This document shows, in pieces, positions 10,084-17,819 of a stretch of DNA of 33,180 nucleotides; position 1 is the stretch's first letter, and each line of letters opens with the position of its first letter. Source of the stretch: Gemmatimonadaceae bacterium (GTDB lineage: Bacteria; Gemmatimonadota; Gemmatimonadetes; Gemmatimonadales; Gemmatimonadaceae); the NCBI GenBank assembly GCA_035533755.1, contig DATLTC010000057.1, positions 1 to 33,180 on the forward strand, given 5' to 3'. A program made the position numbers and the translations under genes. The notes below the pieces were generated by a model that saw only the letters and a list, made by a program, of their open reading frames with translations, ran no database searches and had not been told where the DNA came from.

Positions 10084-11472
10084 GTGGCGCTCGAGATCCG
10101 CATCCTGGACGGCGCCCGCGCCGGCCAGCGCGAGGTGTTCGAGAAGTCGGTGATCGCCGTGGGACGCCACCCGCTGAGCGATCTACGATTCGATCCCGAG
10201 CGCGACCTGGACGTGTCCACCAAGCACGCCGAGATCCGCGGCGTGAACGGACGCTACGTCATCCACGACAACACGAGCACCAACGGGACGTACGTGAACG
10301 GCGAGCGCGTCCTGCCCGACCGCGAACTGGCGGACGGCGACCGGATCGCGTTCGGCGAGCACGGGCCGCAGGTGGAGATCCGCATCGTCGCATCGGCGCC
10401 GGCGCCGGCGCCCGCCACGCGCCTCGGCCACGAGTCGCCGGTGCGGCCCATGGCCGCCGCGACCGTCAGGGAGACGCCGCGGCGCTCCACCACCGAGCGC
10501 ATCGCGATCGCCGTGCAGGAACACACGTCGCGCCTCACCCGCCTGTTCTTCGCCGCCGTGGTCGTGCTCGGCGCCGGCATCGGCGTGGCGTTCTGGGCCG
10601 GACACCGCGCCGCGGCCGCGCAGGTGGCGCAGCTCCAGCAGATGCTCGCCCAGAACGAATCGGCCTCGACGGCGCTGGATGCGCGTCTGCATGCCATGGC
10701 CGACACCAACTTCTCGCACGCACTCGCGCGGCGCAGCGATTCGTTGCGGGCCCGCATCGCGCGCACGCCCGGGAACTCGGCCGGCGCCATCGACTCCATC
10801 CGCTCGGCGCTCGAGTCGCAGCACGCGCTGGTGACGATGGACGTACCGTCGATCAATGCCCGCAACGCGCCGGCCGTGGCCATGCTCTACTCGGATTTCG
10901 ACGGCCACTATTTTGCGGGCACCGCGTTCGCCGTCACACCGGGCGGGCTGCTGGTCACCAACCGGCACAACGTGCAGAACGCCGACGGCACCCGCGCTAC
11001 GCGCCTCGCCGTCACCTTCCGCAACACGGACGACGTGTGGCCGGCGCACGTGGTGCGGGTGAGCGATGACACGTCGGTGGATCTGGCGCTCATCCAGATG
11101 GACCGCGGCGGGCCCTTTACCACCGTGCAGGGCATCAGCCCGTCGGCCGCCGCCGCGCCCGAGGGCGCCCCCGTGCTGACCATCGGATTCCCGCTCGCCA
11201 CCGATCTGCCCATGGAGGGCAGCGGCGCGAATATGATTGCCAAGACCACGCTCGATCCCGGCACGGTGAGCAAGCGCGTGTCCACGGTGCTGCAGATCGA
11301 TTCCTACGCGGCGCACGGCTCCAGCGGGAGCCCGGTGTTCAACGCGCAGGGCAACGTGGTGGGCGTGGTGTTCGGCGGCCCCGCGGAGGCGGCGGGCCGC
11401 ATCGTCTACGCGGTGCCGGCCGACAAGCTCGCCGCGTTCCTCGGGTCAGACGCCCCCGGCATCATCAAATAG
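10084..11472 (+). CDS. FHA domain - transmembrane helix - trypsin-like serine protease
   Basis: The 462-aa protein begins with an FHA domain (about 3-101): GR at 27-28, S45/H48 and N67 in STNGTY. A Pro/Ala linker and one membrane helix (about 154-174) follow. A coiled-coil-like region (176-200) and helical spacer lead to a trypsin/DegP-like protease domain (about 265-455). The catalytic triad is visible: H295 in TNRHNV, D333 in SVDLALI and S414 in HGSSGSPVF. No PDZ domain follows. The topology puts the phosphothreonine reader in the cytosol and the protease in the periplasm. The GTG start is one base after the phosphatase stop, so it is translated with the cassette. A link between phosphorylation and proteolysis is my inference. 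Confidence 0.88.
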   Translation: MALEIRILDGARAGQREVFEKSVIAVGRHPLSDLRFDPERDLDVSTKHAEIRGVNGRYVIHDNTSTNGTYVNGERVLPDRELADGDRIAFGEHGPQVEIRIVASAPAPAPATRLGHESPVRPMAAATVRETPRRSTTERIAIAVQEHTSRLTRLFFAAVVVLGAGIGVAFWAGHRAAAAQVAQLQQMLAQNESASTALDARLHAMADTNFSHALARRSDSLRARIARTPGNSAGAIDSIRSALESQHALVTMDVPSINARNAPAVAMLYSDFDGHYFAGTAFAVTPGGLLVTNRHNVQNADGTRATRLAVTFRNTDDVWPAHVVRVSDDTSVDLALIQMDRGGPFTTVQGISPSAAAAPEGAPVLTIGFPLATDLPMEGSGANMIAKTTLDPGTVSKRVSTVLQIDSYAAHGSSGSPVFNAQGNVVGVVFGGPAEAAGRIVYAVPADKLAAFLGSDAPGIIK

Positions 11473-11477
11473 ACCCG

Positions 11478-11658
11478 CGGGTGGGCATCCAGAACGGAGA
11501 GTGAGCACAGGATGCTCCGGATTGGACGGATGCTACGGCTAGCACACTTGGGGGCTTCGGGGGTGAGATCTTCCCGCCGGAGCCCCCTATTGCTTGATCA
11601 GGAGCATCCGTCCGATCCGGAGCACCTGTTCAACCCCTGGGTTCTGGATGCCCACCCG
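11478..11658. repeat. Palindromic element, copy A (181 bp), at a convergent gene junction
   Basis: The whole segment is a long imperfect inverted repeat centred on AGATCT (11566-11571). The outer arms CGGGTGGGCATCCAGAAC (11478-11495) and its exact complement (11641-11658) pair over 18 bp. The middle arms (about 11508-11536 with 11600-11628) pair almost completely with one one-base offset. The inner stem begins with G5 at 11550-11554 and ends with C5 at 11583-11587. Copy B shares the architecture and a 25-base identical segment (11510-11534 here). It begins six bases after the FHA-protease stop and contains the anmK stop. No T-tract of a standard terminator is visible. No target-site duplication was seen. 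Confidence 0.85.
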
Positions 11659-12802
11659 GCGTGAACTTGCCCAGCACGCGCGGGCCCCGGGCGCCGGTAG
11701 CGCGCGGCACGTTGCCGGGCAGGCGCTCCAGGAACAGGTGCGCCAGCAGCGCGAACGCCACCGCCTCCTTGGCCTCGTCGTCGAAGTAGGCGTCGCTGAA
11801 CCGGCGCACCGACATCGGCGCCAGTTCGCGGCGGATGGCCTCCACGAGCGCGCCGTTCCTGGCGCCGCCGCCGGACAGCAGCACCTCCGCCGCCGGCTCG
11901 GGCATGAACCGGCGATAGGCGTCGGCGATGCTGCGCGCCGTGAGCTGGGTGGCCGTGGCGGCCACGTCGGCCGGCGACGCATCGGGCACCGCGTCGCGGC
12001 ACATCGCGATCACGCGTTCGGCGTACGCCGCGCCGAACAGCTCGCGTCCCGTGGACTTGGGCGGCTCGGCGGCAAAGTAGGGATCGGCGAGCAGTGCATC
12101 CACCACGCGCTCGATGGCCGTGCCGGCCCGCGCCAGCTCGCCGTCCACGTCGAACCGGCGGCGCGCATCGAGGGCGCGCACCACGCCGTCGATCACCGCC
12201 ACGCCGGGCCCCGTGTCGAACGCGCGCACCGCCGACAGGTCTCCGTTCGGCGGGACGATCGTGACGTTGCCGATGCCGCCCAGATTCTGCAGCGCGCGCC
12301 AGTCGTCGCCGGCAAAGAGCAGCGCGTCGGCCATCGGGACCAGGGGCGCGCCCTGCCCGAGCGCCGCCACGTCGCGCACGCGGAAGTCGCTCACCACGTC
12401 CACGCCCGTGCGCTCGGCGATCACCGCCGACTCGCCGATCTGCCAGGTGGCATGCGGCGGCTCGTGCCAGAGGGTCTGCCCGTGCGACGCGATGGCGCGC
12501 ACCTCGCGGCGCGCCACGCCCGCCTCGGCCATCACCGCGACGGCGGCGTCGGCCAGCCACCCGCCGAGGTCGAATTGCAGGAGGCAGTACTCCTGCGCCG
12601 TGCCGATGGACATCGCGCGGTGCAGCGCGTCGCGCTGCGCGGCGTCGTACTCGCGCACCACGAACGCGATCAGTTCGGGCTCGAGCCGGGCGTCGCGCTC
12701 GTGAAAGCGCACGGCCACGGCGGAGATGCCGTCGAGCGACGTGCCCGACATCAGCCCCACGTACACGGGCGGGCGCGCCGCCGGCGACGCGGGCCCGCTC
12801 AC
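11630..12802 (-). CDS. anmK: 1,6-anhydro-N-acetylmuramic acid kinase
   Basis: AnmK opens and phosphorylates anhydroMurNAc to MurNAc-6-phosphate in murein recycling. The 390-aa protein shows the family motifs GLMSGTSLDGIS (16-27), AIASHGQTLWHEP, WQIGESAVIAERTG, VSDFRVRDVAALGQGAPLVP, NLGGIGNVT, FDTGPG and LLSGGGARN. The GTG start overlaps the murQ stop by four bases (GTGA), and its product is the substrate of MurQ. The usual family ending around VLGKFTPG is followed by GHPEPRG and a stop, both encoded by the right arm of palindromic element A, so the native C-terminus has probably been replaced or extended by the element. Confidence 0.95.
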   Translation of the reverse strand: MSGPASPAARPPVYVGLMSGTSLDGISAVAVRFHERDARLEPELIAFVVREYDAAQRDALHRAMSIGTAQEYCLLQFDLGGWLADAAVAVMAEAGVARREVRAIASHGQTLWHEPPHATWQIGESAVIAERTGVDVVSDFRVRDVAALGQGAPLVPMADALLFAGDDWRALQNLGGIGNVTIVPPNGDLSAVRAFDTGPGVAVIDGVVRALDARRRFDVDGELARAGTAIERVVDALLADPYFAAEPPKSTGRELFGAAYAERVIAMCRDAVPDASPADVAATATQLTARSIADAYRRFMPEPAAEVLLSGGGARNGALVEAIRRELAPMSVRRFSDAYFDDEAKEAVAFALLAHLFLERLPGNVPRATGARGPRVLGKFTPGGHPEPRG

Positions 12803-13719
12803 GGGACGGGGGGCGGGTTGCGGCCGATCACGCGGCGGATGACGCCGCCCTCGCGATCGAGCGCCTGCTCGGCCGCGGCGCGATCGACGCCCAGAAAGTG
12901 CATGACGATCGCCGTCTTCACGCTGGCGCCGGCGGCGGCCAGCAGGGCGCGCGCTTCGTCGGGCGAGACGTCGCACACTTCGACCACGATGCGCCGGCTG
13001 CGCTCGGCCAGCTTGGCGTTGGTGGCTTGCAGGTCCACCATCAGATTGCCGTACGTCTTGCCCAGGCGGATCATCGCGCCGGTGGTGATCATGTTGAGCA
13101 CGAGCTTGGTGGCCGTGCCCGCCTTGAGGCGCGTGGACCCGGTGACTGCCTCGGGTCCGGTAATGGGCAGGATGACGAGGTCGGCCGCCGGCTCGTTGGA
13201 CGCCGGCGGCGGCGAACAGGCGATGAACGCGGTGCTCGCGCCCACCGCCTTGGCATGCGCGAGCGCGCGATGCACGTACGGCGTGGTGCCCGAGGCGGCG
13301 ATGCCGATCACGAAGTCGCCGCGGCGCACGCCCGCCGCGTCGAGATCGCGCACCGCGTCCTCGACGCGGTCCTCGGCGCTCTCCTGCGAGCGCGTGAGCG
13401 CCGGCAGCCCGCCGGCGATGATCCCCTGCACCATCTCGGGATCAGAGCCGAAGGTGGGCGGGCATTCGGACGCGTCGAGCACGCCCAGGCGGCCGGAGGT
13501 GCCGGCGCCCACGTAGAACAGCCGGCCGCCGCGGCGAAAGGTCAGTTCCGCCTGGGCGATCGCCGCGGCGATACGCTCGCGTTCGCCGTGCACGGCCGCC
13601 GGCACGGCGCGATCCTCGGCCGCGAGCAGGTCGACGATTTCGATCGGCGTGGCGAGATCGATGTCGGCCGTGCCCGGATTACGCTGCTCGGTGATGCGCG
13701 GATCGTTCGCTGTGGCCAC
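12799..13719 (-). CDS. murQ: N-acetylmuramic acid 6-phosphate etherase
   Basis: MurQ cleaves the lactyl ether of MurNAc-6-phosphate to give GlcNAc-6-phosphate and lactate. The 306-aa protein has the normal length and the motifs TEQRNPGTADID, YVGAGTSGRLGVLDASECPPTF (about 69-90, the sugar-phosphate SIS fold with active-site Glu), GIIAGG, IGIAASGTTPYV and GSTRLKAGTATKLVLNM, plus GNLMVDLQATNAKL. It uses a GTG start 21 bases after the lipoprotein stop and is directly coupled to anmK, giving a two-step recycling module. Regulation cannot be read from the sequence; no MurR-type regulator or transporter is next to it. Confidence 0.96.
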   Translation of the reverse strand: MATANDPRITEQRNPGTADIDLATPIEIVDLLAAEDRAVPAAVHGERERIAAAIAQAELTFRRGGRLFYVGAGTSGRLGVLDASECPPTFGSDPEMVQGIIAGGLPALTRSQESAEDRVEDAVRDLDAAGVRRGDFVIGIAASGTTPYVHRALAHAKAVGASTAFIACSPPPASNEPAADLVILPITGPEAVTGSTRLKAGTATKLVLNMITTGAMIRLGKTYGNLMVDLQATNAKLAERSRRIVVEVCDVSPDEARALLAAAGASVKTAIVMHFLGVDRAAAEQALDREGGVIRRVIGRNPPPVP

Positions 13720-13740
13720 GTCGGACGAATGAGGGACGTG

Positions 13741-14535
13741 CTACTGGATCACGACCGGTGCGTTGAGCTTCACCGTCATGTTGCTGCCCTGCGCGATGCA
13801 GCCCTCGAAGTTTGCCGTCGTGGCGGCCACGGCGCCACCCGCCGCCGCGCCGGCCACCCCGCCGACTACGGCGCCCTGGTTGCTCTTGCCCAGGATCTTG
13901 CCGGCGATGGCGCCGATCAGGGCCCCACCCACCACCTTCTGCACGTCCTTGGACGTGGGCTCGTTGCGCACTCGCTCGATGGTCTCGGCGGTGACCGTGG
14001 CGCTCACGACGTACGTGCGGCCATCAACGACCACCGACTTCACGTCGAAGCCCATGTCGATGGGGTCCTTGATGTTCTCGCTGCGCTTGAGCGCCGTGAT
14101 CTGCATGTGCACGGTGGCGCCGGCCGGAATGCTCACGCCGTTGCTGCCGGCCACCGTTTCGGCCACCGTGGCCGAGACGAGATCGCCCACCTTGTGCGTG
14201 TTGGTGCACACGCGCTGGTCGGGGTGCAGCAGGAGCGACGTGCCCGCGGCGACCTCGCCGCCGACCGGACGCGCCGGCTGCGTCCGGATGGGTTCCACGG
14301 GCGGCCGGGCGGGCGTCGAGGGCCTGGCAGCCACGGGGGTGCGCCGCTTCGTGGCGGGCGCGGGGGCGGGGGCAGGCGCCTGTGTCGTGTCGCTGAGCGC
14401 CGGCTGGGTGGCCGCCGCGGGCGCCACCTGGAGGCTCGTCGAGTCCGTGCTGGCCGCCTTCTGTTCGCCACCGCAGGCCGCGAGCAGAACCGTCATCGCG
14501 AGCGCCGCACTCATCCGGCCGATATATTCTGGCAT
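13741..14535 (-). CDS. Glycine-zipper lipoprotein, function unknown
   Basis: The 264-aa protein has a signal peptide with a good lipobox (LLAAC, C21), so it is probably a lipoprotein. A low-complexity Ala/Pro/Thr region (about 25-95) follows. The folded part (about 95-195) contains DLVSATVAETVAG and an IPAGATVHMQI motif seen in proteins of the TrbI/VirB10-like or YcfL-like beta fold; I do not recognise a family with certainty. Residues 203-235 form a glycine zipper (GGALIGAIAGK...GAVVGGVAGAAAGG) that could insert into or cross a membrane. The ATG is chosen because AGGGGGA lies five bases upstream on this strand; a longer frame exists but has no such site. It heads the murQ-anmK run. Confidence 0.8.
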   Translation of the reverse strand: MPEYIGRMSAALAMTVLLAACGGEQKAASTDSTSLQVAPAAATQPALSDTTQAPAPAPAPATKRRTPVAARPSTPARPPVEPIRTQPARPVGGEVAAGTSLLLHPDQRVCTNTHKVGDLVSATVAETVAGSNGVSIPAGATVHMQITALKRSENIKDPIDMGFDVKSVVVDGRTYVVSATVTAETIERVRNEPTSKDVQKVVGGALIGAIAGKILGKSNQGAVVGGVAGAAAGGAVAATTANFEGCIAQGSNMTVKLNAPVVIQ

Positions 14536-14573
14536 CGTCGTCCCCCTGTGTATGGATCGCCTCTGGTGCATGA

Positions 14574-14579
14574 AGTATA
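14574..14579 (-). promoter_or_regulatory. Candidate -10 box for the lipoprotein-murQ-anmK operon
   Basis: TATACT on the minus strand lies about 40 bases upstream of the lipoprotein ATG, in the spacer to the divergent ABC exporter. The -35 position 17 bases further up (CCGACG) is weak. The motif includes the palindrome GTATAC, so it could also contribute to the opposite promoter. Confidence 0.35.
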
Positions 14580-14645
14580 CACAGATTGTCCGCGGCCGTC
14601 GGGCGTCGTGATCGCCGCCGCCCGCTCCGACCCACCCACTTCCGC

Positions 14646-16421
14646 ATGAGCGACCGGCCCACCCTGCGGCGCCTGCTCCCCTACTATCGCCCCTACCGGC
14701 GAAAGATGGTGCTGGGGCTGTTCCTGACGGTCGTGTCATACGCGTTCTCAACCGCCGGCCCGTGGTTCCTGCGCGCCGCCGTGGATGATTTCGTATCGCG
14801 GGCGCCGCTGGTCAAGATCTGGCTCCTGGTGGGCGCGATGCTGGGCGTGGCGCTCGTGGCCGGCTTCTTCCGGTTCCTGATGCGCGAGCTGCTCAACAGC
14901 GTGAGCCGGTGGATCGAGTACGACCTCCGCAACGACCTGTTCGCCAAGCTGGAGACGCTCGATGCGGCGTATTTCGCGCGCATGCGCACGGGCGACCTGA
15001 TGGCGCGGCTCACCAACGACCTCTCGGCGGTGCGGATGGCCGCCGGGCCGGCCGTCATGTACCTCACCAACACGATCGCCGGCGGCACGTTCGCGCTGCT
15101 GGTCATGCTCCATATCGACGAGCGGCTCACGCTCATCGCGCTGCTGCCGATGACGCTGCTGCCGGTATCGATGCTCTGGCTGGGACGCGCCATCCACGAA
15201 CGGTTCGAAGCCGTGCAGGAGCAGTTCGGCCAGATGACGACGCGGGCCCAGGAGAACATCTCCGGGGTGCGCGTGGTGCGCGCCTATCGGCAGGAGGGGC
15301 CGGAGAGCGAGCGGTTCGCGGCCCTGGGCCAGGACTATCTGCAGAAGCAGATGCGGTTGGCCACGCTGTACGGCGTGATGCACCCGTCGTTCAGTCTGCT
15401 CGCCGGCCTGGGCGCCGTGGTGGTGCTGGGGCTGGGCGGCGCGATGACCATCCGCGGCGAGATCACCGTGGGATCGTTCGTCGCTTTCGGCCTGTACCTG
15501 GGGATGATCACCTGGCCGCTGATCGCGCTCGGCTTCGTGACCAATCTGTTCCACCGCGGCGCGGCGTCGATGGGGCGGTTGCTCGACGTGCTCGACGCCG
15601 AGCCGACGATCGTGTCGCCGGCCGCGCCGCGGCCGCTGCCGGCCGCCGCCACCGGACGGACGATCGAGTTCCGGCGCGTCGGGTTCCATTATCCCGTGGC
15701 GGACGACGCCGCGCCCCGTTGGGTGCTGCGCGACGTGAGCTTCACGGTGCCCGCGGGGGCGACGGTGGGAGTGGTGGGTGCCACCGGCAGCGGCAAGAGC
15801 GCGCTGCTCGATCTCGTCCCGCGCGTGTTCGACCCGCAGGAAGGCGAGATCCTCATCGACGGCGTGCCGCTCGCCGCGCTCGACCTCGACGCCTGGCGCC
15901 GCGAGATCGGCTACGTGCCGCAGGAGAGCTTCCTGTTCAGCGAGTCGATCGGGCGGAACCTCGACTACGGCGCGCCGGACGACGCGTCGCGCGACTGGGC
16001 GGCGTCGGTGGCGCAGCTCACGACGACGATCGAGGCCCTCCCCGACGGCTACGACACGATGCTGGGCGAGCGCGGGATCAACCTGTCGGGCGGCCAGAAG
16101 CAGCGGGCCGCGCTGGCGCGGGCGCTGGCGCGCAAGCCCACCGTGGTGCTGCTCGACGACGCGCTGAGCGCCGTGGACACGCACACCGAAGCCGAGATCC
16201 TGCGCGCGCTGCGCACCACGCTCGCCGGACGCACGGCGCTCATCGCCTCGCACCGCGTGTCGGCCATCCGCGACGCGACGTTCACCGTGGTGCTCGACGA
16301 GGGGCGGGTGGTGGAACAGGGCCCGCACGAGCGCCTGATCGCGGCCGGGGGACGCTACTGGTCGCTGCTCAACCGCCAGCAGCTCGAGGAGTCGCTCGAC
16401 GCGTCCGTCGAGCCGGCGTAG
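14646..16421 (+). CDS. ABC-type exporter half-transporter (MsbA-like, TM domain plus NBD)
   Basis: The 591-aa protein has the exporter fold: a six-helix membrane domain (about 15-310) with ENISGVRVVRAYRQE typical of coupling regions, then an ATPase domain (about 335-580). The ATPase has Walker A GATGSGKSALL, the Q-loop region YVPQESFLF, signature LSGGQKQR, Walker B VVLLDDALSAVD and H-loop ASHR. All catalytic elements are intact; note aspartate in the usual catalytic-glutamate position after Walker B (LLDDALS), as in some half-transporters with a degenerate site. It probably works as a dimer; the substrate (lipid, drug or peptide) cannot be told. No clear ribosome-binding site precedes the ATG. 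Its stop codon lies on the first base of palindromic element B. Confidence 0.92.
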   Translation: MSDRPTLRRLLPYYRPYRRKMVLGLFLTVVSYAFSTAGPWFLRAAVDDFVSRAPLVKIWLLVGAMLGVALVAGFFRFLMRELLNSVSRWIEYDLRNDLFAKLETLDAAYFARMRTGDLMARLTNDLSAVRMAAGPAVMYLTNTIAGGTFALLVMLHIDERLTLIALLPMTLLPVSMLWLGRAIHERFEAVQEQFGQMTTRAQENISGVRVVRAYRQEGPESERFAALGQDYLQKQMRLATLYGVMHPSFSLLAGLGAVVVLGLGGAMTIRGEITVGSFVAFGLYLGMITWPLIALGFVTNLFHRGAASMGRLLDVLDAEPTIVSPAAPRPLPAAATGRTIEFRRVGFHYPVADDAAPRWVLRDVSFTVPAGATVGVVGATGSGKSALLDLVPRVFDPQEGEILIDGVPLAALDLDAWRREIGYVPQESFLFSESIGRNLDYGAPDDASRDWAASVAQLTTTIEALPDGYDTMLGERGINLSGGQKQRAALARALARKPTVVLLDDALSAVDTHTEAEILRALRTTLAGRTALIASHRVSAIRDATFTVVLDEGRVVEQGPHERLIAAGGRYWSLLNRQQLEESLDASVEPA

Positions 16422-16594
16422 CGGGCATCAGGAACGGAGAGGTTCGGCCGGATGCTCCGGATTGGACGGATGCTCCGGATAAAGATCCGGGGGCTCCGGC
16501 GGAGAGATCTTCCCGCCGAAGCCCCCTCTCTTGTTCCGAAGCATCCGTTAAATCGGGAGCATCCTGTAGAAAGCCCTGCGATCCTGATGCCCGC
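16421..16594. repeat. Palindromic element, copy B (174 bp), at a convergent gene junction
   Basis: The segment is a long imperfect inverted repeat exactly centred on AGATCT (16505-16510). The outer arms GCGGGCATCAGGA (16421-16433) and its exact complement (16582-16594) pair over 13 bp. The middle arms carry two copies of GGATGCTCCGGAT 18 bases apart (16450-16462, 16468-16480), complementary to 16536-16566. The inner stem runs from G5 at 16489-16493 to C5 at 16522-16526. It shares the order of parts, the outer GGGCATC arms, the AACGGAGAG box and the 25-base segment (16450-16474) with copy A. It begins on the last base of the exporter stop and ends nine bases before the CcdA stop. Confidence 0.85.
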
Positions 16595-16603
16595 CTGCCG
16601 CAC

Positions 16604-17332
16604 CTACATCCGCTTGAGAATGAAGTCGGGCGTCATCTTCTGCAGCGTGCCGGTGAGCACGGTGAGGTAGCCGCTCACGAGTAGCACGCCGACCACGATG
16701 AGCAGGACGCCCGACGCCTTGGTGAGCCACGCCAGCCGGGCGCGATTGCGCTGCGCGAACACGATCAGCTCCTCGAGCGCCACCGCCGAGATGAGGAACG
16801 GCACCGCGAGGCCCGCCGAGTAGGCGGTGAGCAGGACCGCGCCGCGCCCGGCGTCGCCCGCCGTGGCCGCGAACGTCAGGATCGACCCCAGGATCGGGCC
16901 CAGACAGGGCGACCATCCGGCGCCGAACGCCATGCCCACGATCACCGTGCCGAAATAGCCAAGCGGCTTGTTGCGCAGGTGCACCCGCGTGTCCCGGCCC
17001 AGGAACGGCAGGTTGAACGCGCCCACCAGGTACAGCCCGAACAGGATGATGATCACCCCGCCCACGCGCGCCACCCATTCGCGGTGCACGAGCAGCAGGC
17101 GCCCGAGGGCGCTCGCTGCCACGCCCATGGTCACGAACACGATCGAGAATCCGATCACGAACAGGAAGGCGTGCAGGAGCGCGAACCGCCGCGACGACTG
17201 CACGTCCTCCAACGAGATGCCGGTGATGAACGTGAGGTAGCTCGGCACCAGCGGCAGCACGCAGGGCGAGATGAAGCTCACCAGCCCGGCCACGAACGCC
17301 ACCACGAGGCCGATCTCGTTCCCGGGCGCCAT
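16604..17332 (-). CDS. ccdA: CcdA/DsbD-type cytochrome c biogenesis membrane protein
   Basis: The 242-aa integral membrane protein carries electrons from cytosolic thioredoxin across the membrane for disulfide reduction, typically in cytochrome c maturation. It has six strongly hydrophobic segments. The two redox cysteines of the family are present in the expected motifs: C24 in FISPCVLPLVPSY and C143 in GAGWSPCLGPILGS. The length is that of the short CcdA form, without the periplasmic domains of DsbD. The ATG lies four bases after the upstream hypothetical gene, so it belongs to the same transcript. The gene ends next to palindromic element B. The symbol is by family; no other cytochrome c biogenesis gene is in view. 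Confidence 0.9.
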   Translation of the reverse strand: MAPGNEIGLVVAFVAGLVSFISPCVLPLVPSYLTFITGISLEDVQSSRRFALLHAFLFVIGFSIVFVTMGVAASALGRLLLVHREWVARVGGVIIILFGLYLVGAFNLPFLGRDTRVHLRNKPLGYFGTVIVGMAFGAGWSPCLGPILGSILTFAATAGDAGRGAVLLTAYSAGLAVPFLISAVALEELIVFAQRNRARLAWLTKASGVLLIVVGVLLVSGYLTVLTGTLQKMTPDFILKRM

Positions 17333-17336
17333 GGCG

Positions 17337-17819
17337 CTAGCCGGCCGCCGGTTGGTGAGCGAGGACGATGGCGCGGATGTCGTCGCCCGTCATGCGATCC
17401 ACTTCCTCGGCGTCCTCGGCGCGGCGCTGCACGCCACGCACCACCTGGTCCACCGTCACCAGCGGCGCGTCGGCCTCGGCCTTCACCGACACCTCCCAGC
17501 GGCCCCGCTCCGGGCCCTTGAGGGTGTGCCGGTACGACGCGCTGTACACGGTGTATCGCTCGGGAAGCGCGGGCTCCGCTGCGTACGGCGATTCCTCGGC
17601 GTCGGCCCCGGCGTCGCCGGCGTTCGCGTCGCCGGCTCCGGCCGCAGGCTCATCCACCGGCGGCGCGGGCTCCGGCATCCGCGCCGCGATCACGGCCACG
17701 CCGCTCTCCACGCCCCCCACCCGCCGCGCCGAGAAGAAGTGCACCTCGAAGATGTCGGCGCCCGGCATCTGCTCGGTGAGCGCCAGAATGAATCGCTCGC
17801 GCGTCTCGGTGGGAATCAT
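17337..17819 (-). CDS. Hypothetical protein, 160 aa
   Basis: I do not recognise a family. The N-terminal part (1-50) reads as an alpha/beta segment (ERFILALTEQMPGADIFEVHFF...SGVAVIAARM). An acidic Ala/Pro/Gly-rich linker (about 50-85) comes next. A second beta-rich segment has YTVYSASYRHTLKGPERGRWEVSVKAEAD (about 88-118), then a helical C-terminus. It has no signal peptide or membrane helix. The coding frame is supported by strong G/C bias at third positions, a four-base ATGA overlap with the TIGR00300-type gene upstream and the four-base spacing to ccdA. Its place in the operon suggests co-expression with both, but no function can be given. Confidence 0.75.
   Translation of the reverse strand: MIPTETRERFILALTEQMPGADIFEVHFFSARRVGGVESGVAVIAARMPEPAPPVDEPAAGAGDANAGDAGADAEESPYAAEPALPERYTVYSASYRHTLKGPERGRWEVSVKAEADAPLVTVDQVVRGVQRRAEDAEEVDRMTGDDIRAIVLAHQPAAG

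Noticed and set aside
11478-11658. Simple intrinsic terminator as the full explanation for the palindromes
   Set aside because: The stems are far longer than needed, no T-tract follows on either strand, and the sequence itself is conserved between copies.
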